A DNA stretch of 10,624 nt from Sulfurovum sp. (GCA_022729615.1 DZAQ01000039.1:1-10624), one strand, 5' to 3'. Shown: positions 1 through 7,395, counted from the first letter of the stretch. Made by a program: numbers and translations. The notes: generated by a model from the letters alone, not told the origin.

Positions 1-105
1 GCTCGCAATGACATCCTTTCGTCATTCCGCACTTGATGCGGAATCCACAAATGAAATGGATCCTCGGGCTTGACCCAAGGATGACGGAAATTTCGTCGCT
101 GCGAG
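1..105. repeat. Nested imperfect inverted-repeat element with twin hairpins
   Basis: Non-coding stretch built as a palindrome inside a palindrome. Hairpin A pairs ATTCCGCA (24-31) perfectly with TGCGGAAT (37-44) around the loop CTTGA. Hairpin B pairs ATCCTCGGG (60-68) with CCCAAGGAT (74-82), one mismatch, around the same loop CTTGA. CGTCAT (20-25) pairs with ATGACG (81-86) and encloses both hairpins. The outermost arms, CTCGCAATGACA (2-13) and the complement of CGTCGCTGCGAG (94-105), match at most positions. The architecture resembles the dispersed GTCATTCC...GGATGAC intergenic repeats known from many proteobacterial genomes, which are probably non-autonomous and mobilised in trans. Copy number cannot be judged from this window. 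The element may extend left of position 1. Confidence 0.7.
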
Positions 106-179
106 ACTTTGAAAAAGCCGCGGCACTCTATCGGTGAGTTTTTGAGGTGTACTAATTATTAAGCCATCAAAGGGAGAGA

Positions 180-1031
180 ATGTATAGCAACAACGATATA
201 GTCAAGACACTTTTGGACGCGCTGCCGTTTATCAAGAAATTTCATAATGAAAAGATAGTGATCAAATACGGCGGAGCGGCACAGACAAGCGATCTGCTCA
301 AAGAGAAGTTCGCGCAGGATATCGTGCTGCTCCATACGGTAGGTCTCAAGCCGATCGTAGTGCATGGGGGCGGCAAGAGTATCACGCAAATGCTCACTGA
401 TCTGGGTGTCGAGACGAGGTTTGTGGATGGGCAGCGCGTGACGACCAAAGAGGTGATGCGTATCGTGGAGATGGTGCTCAGCGGTGAGATCAACAAAGAG
501 ATCGTCTCACTCCTCAATACTCACGGCGGCAAAGCGATCGGAATATCGGGAAAAGATGCCAACTTTCTCGAAGCGCGCCCCAAAGATTTCGAAAATTTCG
601 GATACACTGGGGTGATAGAGCATGTCCATCCGCAGGTGGTCAATAATATCATCGATGACGGTTTTGTGCCCGTGATCGCCCCTATCGCCTCAAGCTCGAT
701 GGTGGGGCATCCCGGTTTCAATATCAATGCCGATCTTGCCGCAAGCCAGATAGCGGTAGCCCTCAAAGCGCGAAAAGTACTCTTTTTGACCGATACGGCA
801 GGGGTTTTGGACAAGGATATGCAGCTGATCAGTATGCTTGATATAGAAAAAACACAGAAGCTCAAAGCTGACGGTACGATAGGAGGCGGTATGGTGCCCA
901 AGGTGGATGCATGTATCGAAGCGCTGAGGGGCGGGGTCAAAAAGGCGCATATCATCGATGGGAGGGTGGAGCACTCTTTGCTTTTAGAGATTTTGACAAG
1001 CTCAGGTGTAGGGACATGTATAGAGCTCTAA
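180..1031 (+). CDS. argB: Acetylglutamate kinase (ArgB), arginine-inhibitable type
   Basis: Cytoplasmic N-acetyl-L-glutamate kinase, which phosphorylates N-acetylglutamate with ATP in the second step of arginine biosynthesis. The 283-residue protein has the amino-acid-kinase fold signatures: VIKYGGA with Lys29 in the phosphate-binding loop, the glycine-rich VVHGGGKS (60-67), the substrate-binding NINADLAA (181-188) with Asp185, and GGGMVPKVDAC with Lys241 near the C-terminus. Residues 1-22 (LLDALPFIKKF region) form the N-terminal helix found in hexameric, arginine-feedback-inhibited enzymes such as that of Thermotoga maritima and absent from the insensitive E. coli enzyme, so feedback control by arginine is inferred. 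The ATG at 180 follows a purine-rich ribosome site AGGGAGAG (171-178). The 3' end overlaps the next gene by 16 bases, suggesting co-transcription. No odd residues seen. Confidence 0.96.
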   Translation: MYSNNDIVKTLLDALPFIKKFHNEKIVIKYGGAAQTSDLLKEKFAQDIVLLHTVGLKPIVVHGGGKSITQMLTDLGVETRFVDGQRVTTKEVMRIVEMVLSGEINKEIVSLLNTHGGKAIGISGKDANFLEARPKDFENFGYTGVIEHVHPQVVNNIIDDGFVPVIAPIASSSMVGHPGFNINADLAASQIAVALKARKVLFLTDTAGVLDKDMQLISMLDIEKTQKLKADGTIGGGMVPKVDACIEALRGGVKKAHIIDGRVEHSLLLEILTSSGVGTCIEL

Positions 1032-1939
1032 TCTTTTTCCTGTTTGTACTCTCAGGCTTGACGGCAAGCGGTGAGAATAGGATGATTTCGCCGATCCCGG
1101 AGCATGTAGAGGCAGATGCATCAAAAGTTCAGCTAGGAAAAAAACTCTTCCTCGATCCCATACTCTCCGCCGATGGTACGATATCGTGTGCGACTTGTCA
1201 TGATTTGCAAAACGGGGGTGATGACGGTCTGCAATTCTCCTTTGGCATCAAGGGTCAGCTGGGAGCTGTCAACTCCCCCACGGTCTATAACAGCGGTTTC
1301 AATTTTCGCCAATTTTGGAACGGTCGGGCAAAGGATCTCAAAGAACAGGCGAAAGGTCCCATCGCAAATCCTGTCGAAATGGGTCATACTCTGCAAGGAG
1401 CCGTCAAAGTTCTCTCGGGCAATAGTGAATATTTGAAAAATTTTCAAGAGATCTATCCCGATGGCATCACTCAAGAAAATATCGTTGATGCGATAGCGGA
1501 GTTTGAAAAGGCGCTTATCACGCCAAACGCCCCATTTGATAAATATCTCAAGGGTGACAAAAATGCTATTAGCAAAGATGCAGAGGAGGGATATAAGCTT
1601 TTTGCCTCCAAAGGGTGCATTCTCTGCCATCATGGAGTCAATATCGGCGGGAATATCTATAATAAATTCGGTATTTTTGAAGACGCCAATAGTTCCGATC
1701 AAGGTCTCTACTCTCTCACAAAGAAGGAGGAGGATAGGCTTCTTTTCAAGGTGCCATCACTTAGAAACAGTGCCAAAACCTCACCATATATGCACGACGG
1801 GAGGGTTGCGACTCTCAAGGATGCCGTAGAGCTGATGTCACATTATCAGCTTGGCAGAGATATGAGACCCGAAGAGATCGATAAGATAACGCTTTTTTTG
1901 GAGTCACTCACGGCACCGATCCCCGAGGCGGCAAAATAG
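1016..1939 (+). CDS. Periplasmic di-heme cytochrome c peroxidase (CcpA/MauG family)
   Basis: Bacterial cytochrome c peroxidase, which reduces H2O2 to water in the periplasm with electrons from a c-type cytochrome. The 307-residue product starts with a hydrophobic signal peptide (about 1-18) and carries two covalent heme motifs, CATCH (58-62) and CILCH (201-205). Family landmarks follow in order: NSPTVYN (86-92), QFWNGRA (99-105, where many homologues have WDGRA), the GPIANPVEMG segment with the probable catalytic Glu121, PSLRN (247-251), PYMHDG (257-262) and VELMSHYQLGR, where Met274 is the expected axial ligand of the electron-transfer heme. The position expected to hold the distal His of the peroxidatic heme appears to be Ile78. 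The ATG at 1016 is chosen because it starts the signal peptide and follows AGGTG (1004-1008). The frame is open back to 911, but that extension lies within argB and would bury the signal peptide. Confidence 0.93.
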   Translation: MYRALIFFLFVLSGLTASGENRMISPIPEHVEADASKVQLGKKLFLDPILSADGTISCATCHDLQNGGDDGLQFSFGIKGQLGAVNSPTVYNSGFNFRQFWNGRAKDLKEQAKGPIANPVEMGHTLQGAVKVLSGNSEYLKNFQEIYPDGITQENIVDAIAEFEKALITPNAPFDKYLKGDKNAISKDAEEGYKLFASKGCILCHHGVNIGGNIYNKFGIFEDANSSDQGLYSLTKKEEDRLLFKVPSLRNSAKTSPYMHDGRVATLKDAVELMSHYQLGRDMRPEEIDKITLFLESLTAPIPEAAK

Positions 1940-4816
1940 ATGAAGCATGCGGTCAAAGGATTTTTAAGGAGCAGAGTTGACCCTTTTATGATGCTATTGG
2001 TGTTTTTTGTGCTGCTTCTCGCGTTTTCATTCAGCTATCTCCTGAAAATTTACAAAAATATTGAAAATTATGGTCTCTATGAACAAAAATTACAAAATCT
2101 GATCACTCTTGATTTGATGCAAGAGACTGTTTTTTTAAAGAAATATAGCTTTATAAACAGTGATAGTGTTCTAAGCTCCTCAAGATCGTTTGAAAAAATT
2201 ATTGAATCTCTGAAAATGAGCAGGCTAGAGGAGGAGTTTGGCAAGGAGAGCTATCAAGAGCTGCTCGCCATCGAACAGCTCCATCGCAGCAAGATCGAAC
2301 TCTCATACCGCTTCTTAGCCCCAAACGCAAGAGCAGCCAATGCCATTCACTACCTCTTTGATCTGCGTAAGACAATCGAAAATAAGTATCCTGGCAATCA
2401 ACAAAAGCATGCCGTGCTTGATGAAATTCTTTTTGAGCTAGGCAGAGTCATGATGGGTTCATCCATCGAAACAAAGAGGTTAAGCGATACCCTTAAGGAG
2501 ATCCAAACAAACACTCCGGATGAGCAATATTATATTTTTTTCGCAAAACAGGTTGAGCAGTTTATAGATGATACAGAGCTTATGAATAGGGAGTTAGCCC
2601 AAAACAAACATATTTTTCTGCAGGACGCTATCAAAAAGCTGGCGCTTGGTTTGAGTGCGAAGTATGAGCAAAATAAAAAAATAGCGCAGTCGATAGTTAA
2701 AGGCTTTTTTTTGGCGGCTTTTTTGAATCTGCTTTTGTTGATCTACTTTTATTACCGTTTGAAGCGAAAAACTGTTGAACTCAAAGCGTTTCGATACGCG
2801 ATCGAAAATAGCGACAATACGATCGTTATCACAGATGCCGACCGTAATATTACCTTTGTTAACGAAGCATTTGAGCTGAGTACGGGATATAGCAAAGACG
2901 AAGCATTGGGTAAAAAACCAAGCATTATCAAATCCTTCATTCATGGCGATGATTTTTATCGAGAGATGAATACTACGCTTGATCACGGTGAGAAATGGCA
3001 AGGAGAGCTGATCAATAGTCGCAAAGACGGCACACTCTTCTATGAAAAAGCATCTATAGTGCCTATCATTATCCATGGCGAATTGGTGCAGTATTTGGCG
3101 GTAAAATTGGATATTACCGAGTATATCGAGCAGCGCCAACGGCTTCAGCAGGCAGCGGTCGTCTTTGAGGCGACAGCTGACGGTGTTTTGATCGTCGATA
3201 GAAATAGACATATTATCGCGGTAAATTCCGCATATTTAGAGATATTTGGCTATGCGAGAGAGGAGATCGAGGGCAGAGAGTCTGATATTGTCACCGCACT
3301 TGAGAGGGATACTTATGCTGACAAAAAAATACTCTCCGCACTCACCGCAAAAGGTCACTACTCAGGCAAGATAGAGAGTCAGACAAAAGATGGCAAATTG
3401 ATTCCCGTATGGCTCACCATCACTCTTGTGCGAGACAAAAGCGGAGATATTCAAAATTATATCATTGTCTATACCAATCTTGAAGAGGTTATTGAGATGG
3501 AGGCAAAAGCCAATTTTCTCGCCTATCATGACAGTTTGACGCTGCTGCCCAACCGCGCCTATATCGAGAGGGATCTTGCCGCGATTTTTGAGAGAGCCAA
3601 AGAGACCGGTGAGTTGCTCGCATTTTTCTTTATCGATCTGGATCGTTTCAAGGTGATCAATGATTCTCTCGGGCATATTGTAGGCGACGAGATGCTCGTC
3701 GAGGTCGCGCAGCGTCTTGTGAAATGTGCAGGAGAGAGGGCGTTGGTAGCACGGTTTGGAGGGGATGAGTTCGTCATTATATGCAGCTCTCACCTCCACA
3801 AAAAGAGTATAGGCAAGATGGCAGAGAAAATACTGTCGGTTGTCAGAGAGCCCATCAAGGTGGATGATTATAGCCTCAATACTACGGCGAGTATCGGCAT
3901 AGCGCTCTTCCCGGATGATGCGGAAGATACCGGCACGATCATCAAATATGCCGATAGCGCGATGTATCATGCCAAACAGAGAGGCAAAGATAACTACCAA
4001 TTTTATACATACCAGCTCTCTTTGGATATGGAGACGAGACTAAAGATCGAGCAAAAACTCCTCCATGCTCTCGAGCGGGGAGAACTCTCCTTGCAGTACC
4101 AGCCGCAGTATGAGCTCAAAACCAAAAGGCTTTGCGGGGCAGAGGCGCTTTTGCGTTGGAATTCTCCCGAGTTGGGCGCTGTCTCTCCGGAATATTTCAT
4201 CTCAGTTGCCGAAGAGACCGGTATGATAGTTAAAATAGGATATTTCATACTTGAGGAGGCAGCCAAAGCCTATTTGCACTGGAAAGAGGAGGGCGTGGAG
4301 CTCGAATGGATTGCCATCAATCTCTCAAGTGCACAATTTAGGCAGGAGGATATGCTTGCGAAGTTCCAGGGAATTATTGATGATTCGGGGATCGCGATGG
4401 GTAATCTTGAATTTGAGATCACAGAACGATGTATGCTGGAGTACTCGCAGGAGAATCTCGGCATTCTCGATGAACTTCGCAAGAGAGGAGGATTTATCGC
4501 CATTGATGATTTCGGGACAGGATACTCCTCCATGAGCTATCTCAAAACACTCTCGATCGATAAGCTAAAGATAGATAAATCTTTTGTGGAGGGTCTTCCT
4601 GCTGATGTGAACGACAAGGAGGTCACTACGGCTATCATCGCACTTTCGCATAGTTTGGGATACAAGGTGGTAGCAGAGGGGATCGAGACTAAAGCCCAAG
4701 AGGATTTTCTGATAGGGCAGGGGTGTGAGTATGGGCAAGGATACTATTTTAGCAGACCGCTGGAGAGTGATGCTCTCATAGAGTTCGCCAAAAGGCGCGA
4801 GAAAGAGTCAAAATAA
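1940..4816 (+). CDS. Membrane PAS-PAS-GGDEF-EAL c-di-GMP turnover protein
   Basis: Inner-membrane sensor that probably makes and/or degrades cyclic di-GMP. Order in the 958 residues: transmembrane helix (about 17-36), a mostly helical putative periplasmic sensor (about 37-252, resembling DAHL-type helical ligand domains, uncertain), second transmembrane helix (254-272), PAS1 (about 283-395), PAS2 (about 404-515), GGDEF (about 525-690) and EAL (about 700-950). The GGDEF domain has DLDRFKVINDSLGH (566-579) and intact GGDEF (607-611). The RxxD inhibitory site expected at 598-601 reads GERA. The EAL domain keeps EALLR (Glu735), Asn794, Glu826, Asp856-Asp857, Lys877, Glu913 and Gln933, so phosphodiesterase activity is likely. 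The ATG at 1940 directly follows the peroxidase stop, with GAGG at 1925-1928 as a weak ribosome site, implying translational coupling. The start of the gene is markedly AT-rich. Signal sensed is unknown. Confidence 0.93.
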   Translation: MKHAVKGFLRSRVDPFMMLLVFFVLLLAFSFSYLLKIYKNIENYGLYEQKLQNLITLDLMQETVFLKKYSFINSDSVLSSSRSFEKIIESLKMSRLEEEFGKESYQELLAIEQLHRSKIELSYRFLAPNARAANAIHYLFDLRKTIENKYPGNQQKHAVLDEILFELGRVMMGSSIETKRLSDTLKEIQTNTPDEQYYIFFAKQVEQFIDDTELMNRELAQNKHIFLQDAIKKLALGLSAKYEQNKKIAQSIVKGFFLAAFLNLLLLIYFYYRLKRKTVELKAFRYAIENSDNTIVITDADRNITFVNEAFELSTGYSKDEALGKKPSIIKSFIHGDDFYREMNTTLDHGEKWQGELINSRKDGTLFYEKASIVPIIIHGELVQYLAVKLDITEYIEQRQRLQQAAVVFEATADGVLIVDRNRHIIAVNSAYLEIFGYAREEIEGRESDIVTALERDTYADKKILSALTAKGHYSGKIESQTKDGKLIPVWLTITLVRDKSGDIQNYIIVYTNLEEVIEMEAKANFLAYHDSLTLLPNRAYIERDLAAIFERAKETGELLAFFFIDLDRFKVINDSLGHIVGDEMLVEVAQRLVKCAGERALVARFGGDEFVIICSSHLHKKSIGKMAEKILSVVREPIKVDDYSLNTTASIGIALFPDDAEDTGTIIKYADSAMYHAKQRGKDNYQFYTYQLSLDMETRLKIEQKLLHALERGELSLQYQPQYELKTKRLCGAEALLRWNSPELGAVSPEYFISVAEETGMIVKIGYFILEEAAKAYLHWKEEGVELEWIAINLSSAQFRQEDMLAKFQGIIDDSGIAMGNLEFEITERCMLEYSQENLGILDELRKRGGFIAIDDFGTGYSSMSYLKTLSIDKLKIDKSFVEGLPADVNDKEVTTAIIALSHSLGYKVVAEGIETKAQEDFLIGQGCEYGQGYYFSRPLESDALIEFAKRREKESK

Positions 4817-4826
4817 AATTTTTTGT

Positions 4827-4832
4827 TATAAT
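4827..4832 (+). promoter_or_regulatory. Candidate -10 box for thrC
   Basis: TATAAT lies in the 44-base gap between the GGDEF-EAL gene and thrC, in a strongly AT-rich stretch after a T run. It sits about 28 bases before the thrC ATG. No TTGACA-like -35 is visible, which is normal for Campylobacterota sigma-70 promoters. A ribosome site AGGA (4851-4854) lies six bases before the ATG. No convincing terminator precedes it, so read-through from upstream is also possible. Confidence 0.5.
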
Positions 4833-4860
4833 AATGAAAACAAAAGAAGCAGGATAGGGA

Positions 4861-6327
4861 ATGCAGTTTATAGAGACACGCGGGAATGACGGCAAAAAAG
4901 CGAAAAAGGTCAATTTCTCAGATGCGATATTGAGTCCAAGTGCGAGTTTTGGCGGGCTCTATGTTCCTGAGGAGTTGCCGGCTTTCGATAGAGCTTTTTT
5001 GGATCGGCATCTTGGCAGCAGTTACAAAGAGCTTGCCGGAGCGGTGCTGCAAGCATTTGGGATCGATATTGACTCTTCGACGATACAAGCAGCGCTTGAG
5101 CGGTATGATCTCTTTGATGATCCCTCCGATCCTGTGCCGCTGGTGCAGATAGAGGAGGATTGTTTTGTATCTGAACTCTTCCATGGTCCGACCCGCGCCT
5201 TCAAAGATATGGCACTCCAGCCGTTTGGCTATATCCTCAGCAAGCTTGCCCAGCAAAGAGGCGAGCGCTATCTCATCATGGCAGCCACAAGCGGCGATAC
5301 CGGACCGGCGACGCTCGAGACATTCAAAAACCAGCCCAATATCCAAGTGGCATGCCTCTATCCTGACGGCGGCACAAGCGATGTCCAGAGACTTCAAATG
5401 GTGACGGAAGAGGGGCAAAATCTCAAAGTGATCGGCGTCAAAGGGAATTTTGACGATACCCAAAGCAGCCTCAAAGCGCTTTTGGCATCAAAAGATTTCC
5501 ATGATGAGCTTGCATTGCGCGATATCAAACTCTCAGCGGCAAATTCTGTTAATTTCGGCCGTATTTTATTTCAGATAATCTACCATATCCACAGTTATCT
5601 TGAATTGGCGAGAAAGGGAGTGATCAAGATCGGGGATGCGATCTATCTGGTTGTTCCAAGCGGCAATTTCGGCAATGCCCTTGGCGCCTACTATGCCAAA
5701 AAAGCGGGGGTGCCGATCCGAAAAATACTTATCGCATCCAATATCAATAATATTCTTACCGATTGGATCACCTCGGGGGTCTATGATCTGACGCATAGAA
5801 GCCTGATCCGGACCGAATCGCCGGCGATGGATATCCTCAAAAGCTCCAATATCGAACGGGTTATGTTCGATAAATTTGGAGCCGAACGAACGAAAGAGCT
5901 TTTTGAGTCGCTGGAGTCGGAGGGCAAATTTGTGCTGACCGAGGAAGAGGCTGCGCAGCTGAGGGAGGATTTTGATGCGACTTTCTCGAGTGATACAGAA
6001 GGGGAGGAGGTTATAGCCTTGTATGCAAATAGAGGGTATCTTCTCGACCCTCATACGGCAACATGTCTGAAGGCATACCGCGATCTTAGAGTAGAGCAGC
6101 TCCCTACAGTGATCTACTCCACAGCAGAGTGGACCAAGTTCAGTCCAACCATCGCGAAGGCTCTGGGGCATCGTGCAGAGGGTGATATCGAAGCGCTCAA
6201 GTGGATCAGTGAAAATCAAAGGGTTGCTATCCCTCCAATGGTAAGCGGACTGTTTGAGAAGACAATACGGCATACAATTATAGTTGATAAAGATTCTATA
6301 AAGGAGGAGATGCTAAAGTTTTTATAA
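4861..6327 (+). CDS. thrC: Threonine synthase (ThrC)
   Basis: Pyridoxal-phosphate enzyme that converts O-phospho-L-homoserine to L-threonine, the last step of threonine biosynthesis, in the cytoplasm. The 488-residue length fits the long E. coli/yeast-like class rather than the roughly 350-residue Bacillus type. Visible landmarks are the N-terminal strand with FGGLYVPEELP (30-40), the PLP-lysine motif FHGPTRAFKDMALQPFG with Lys115, AATSGDTGPA (141-150), the phosphate-binding SGNFGN (267-272), and a C-terminal SAAN/NSVNFGR-type core (225-234) typical of the family. The ATG at 4861 begins the conserved N-terminus and has AGGA six bases upstream. It follows the c-di-GMP gene on the same strand but has its own candidate promoter, so it may be a separate unit. 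It ends 15 bases before the next ATG. Nothing looks broken. Confidence 0.96.
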   Translation: MQFIETRGNDGKKAKKVNFSDAILSPSASFGGLYVPEELPAFDRAFLDRHLGSSYKELAGAVLQAFGIDIDSSTIQAALERYDLFDDPSDPVPLVQIEEDCFVSELFHGPTRAFKDMALQPFGYILSKLAQQRGERYLIMAATSGDTGPATLETFKNQPNIQVACLYPDGGTSDVQRLQMVTEEGQNLKVIGVKGNFDDTQSSLKALLASKDFHDELALRDIKLSAANSVNFGRILFQIIYHIHSYLELARKGVIKIGDAIYLVVPSGNFGNALGAYYAKKAGVPIRKILIASNINNILTDWITSGVYDLTHRSLIRTESPAMDILKSSNIERVMFDKFGAERTKELFESLESEGKFVLTEEEAAQLREDFDATFSSDTEGEEVIALYANRGYLLDPHTATCLKAYRDLRVEQLPTVIYSTAEWTKFSPTIAKALGHRAEGDIEALKWISENQRVAIPPMVSGLFEKTIRHTIIVDKDSIKEEMLKFL

Positions 6328-6328
6328 T
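6323..6328 (+). promoter_or_regulatory. Candidate -10 box overlapping the thrC stop
   Basis: TATAAT overlaps the thrC stop codon (6325-6327), only 14 bases before the ATG of the LysM-3D gene. If used, transcription would start around 6335 and leave a leader of roughly eight bases, too short for a normal ribosome site; none is seen upstream of that ATG. The box could equally be a chance product of the codons Leu-stop in AT-rich DNA. Confidence 0.35.
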
Positions 6329-6342
6329 TTTCAGCACCTATC

Positions 6343-7395
6343 ATGAAAAAAAGCTTTCTGGTCGCAAGCGTCACTCTTCTCTTTGCAACGATATCCGTAG
6401 GGGAAAAAAAAGTTGTAGATTGCAAGTTTGTAACCGGCAATGTAGAGCAGTGTATGCCCTATCCTCAAAAGCTTTACCGTACAGAATTAACTCGAACCAA
6501 AGAAAACAATAAAAAATTAACTATTGTCAAAACTCAGCCAATGCACAAAAAAACTCAGCGTGTAAGGGTAATTAATGTTGAAGAGATGATCGAAAAGCAC
6601 CTTGAAGTCTATGCCCCAAAACGATTTGGCCGTAATCTCGATGAGATAGCAGAGCAGATGAAGATTTTGCAAGAACTAGAGATGCTCAAACTCCAAAAGA
6701 TGGAGCTTTTGAGCCAAAAAGAGCAGCTTCTCCAAGATCAAAATATGACAGAAGAGCCAAAGAAGCAGGAGTTTGCGCTTTATAGGGTCGGGAATGGAGA
6801 GTTTCTCAATCAAATCGCCAAAAAGTTTGGTATCGAAGCCAAAGAGATACTCGCACTCAATAGGGAGTTGAAAAATCCTGAGATACTCCCAGTCGGATAC
6901 CAATTGAAGCTTCCCATCACTCAAGAGAGACTCAATGCCATACTCGAGAAGATCGAGACAGCGCCAAAAGAGAGTCCAAGCACTTTTGCTCAAAGGCTCA
7001 AAACAAAATACCTCTCTTTGGGTCAAGAAAAAACGACCAGATCGCTGAACGAATATGATACTCAATTGCTTGATGCTGCCATGGGTACCCGCTCGCTTCG
7101 CGTGATGGCGACAGCCTATTCATCTCACGCGGCGCAGACTGATTCGACACCAAATATCGCAGCGTGGGGACACCGTCTCAAAAGCGGCATGAAGGTGATC
7201 GCCGTATCGCGTGATCTTATCGGCAAATATGGGCTCACAGCCGGCTCAAAAGTGAAGATTCATGGCTTGCAGGGAGTCTATACCGTACTTGACAAGATGA
7301 ATCCGAGATTTACAAAACGGATCGATATCTATATGGGTATGGATTATAGAAGAGCCTTGAGATGGGGGCGAAGACGGGTGGTTCTCAGCTGGTGA
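6343..7395 (+). CDS. Secreted LysM and 3D-domain cell-wall protein
   Basis: Predicted periplasmic peptidoglycan-binding and probably peptidoglycan-cleaving protein of 350 residues. Segments in order: signal peptide (about 1-20), a short region with two cysteines (Cys27 and Cys37) that could form a disulfide, a basic stretch (50-75), a coiled coil rich in Leu, Glu and Lys (about 97-135), a LysM domain (146-190, starting LYRVGNGEFLNQIAKKFG), a linker, and a C-terminal 3D domain (about 252-350). The 3D domain shows TAYSS (257-261) and the three name-giving aspartates, Asp267, Asp317 (VLDKMN) and Asp328 (RIDIYMG). It is a double-psi beta-barrel related to the lytic transglycosylase MltA. Transglycosylase activity is inferred from the family. 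The ATG at 6343 starts the signal peptide; the ribosome site is poor. It lies 15 bases after thrC and converges with uup. Confidence 0.85.
   Translation: MKKSFLVASVTLLFATISVGEKKVVDCKFVTGNVEQCMPYPQKLYRTELTRTKENNKKLTIVKTQPMHKKTQRVRVINVEEMIEKHLEVYAPKRFGRNLDEIAEQMKILQELEMLKLQKMELLSQKEQLLQDQNMTEEPKKQEFALYRVGNGEFLNQIAKKFGIEAKEILALNRELKNPEILPVGYQLKLPITQERLNAILEKIETAPKESPSTFAQRLKTKYLSLGQEKTTRSLNEYDTQLLDAAMGTRSLRVMATAYSSHAAQTDSTPNIAAWGHRLKSGMKVIAVSRDLIGKYGLTAGSKVKIHGLQGVYTVLDKMNPRFTKRIDIYMGMDYRRALRWGRRRVVLSW

Noticed and set aside
106..179. Tail of an upstream gene or a promoter before argB
   Set aside because: Plus-strand frames are short and unconvincing. GCCGCGGC (117-124) and TAATTA (153-158) are noticeable but too weak to call as sites.
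521..955. Minus-strand open frame of 144 codons inside argB
   Set aside because: Shadow of a fully conserved acetylglutamate kinase; no motif and no independent signals.
911..1015. Upstream in-frame extension of the peroxidase gene
   Set aside because: It would lie wholly within argB, place 35 polar residues before the signal peptide and lacks a better ribosome site. The ATG at 1016 fits secretion.
2705..2712. T8 tract in the GGDEF-EAL gene, and A8 at 6404-6411 in the LysM-3D gene, as phase-variable repeats
   Set aside because: Phase variation in this phylum usually uses longer G or C tracts; both genes read through intact and eight-base A/T tracts are common in AT-rich coding DNA.
6301..6327. 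AAGGAGG followed by ATG and a five-codon frame at the end of thrC
   Set aside because: It is in frame with thrC and encodes its last residues, so the ribosome-site-like run is explained by Lys-Glu-Glu codons. A coupling role for the next gene is possible but not supported.
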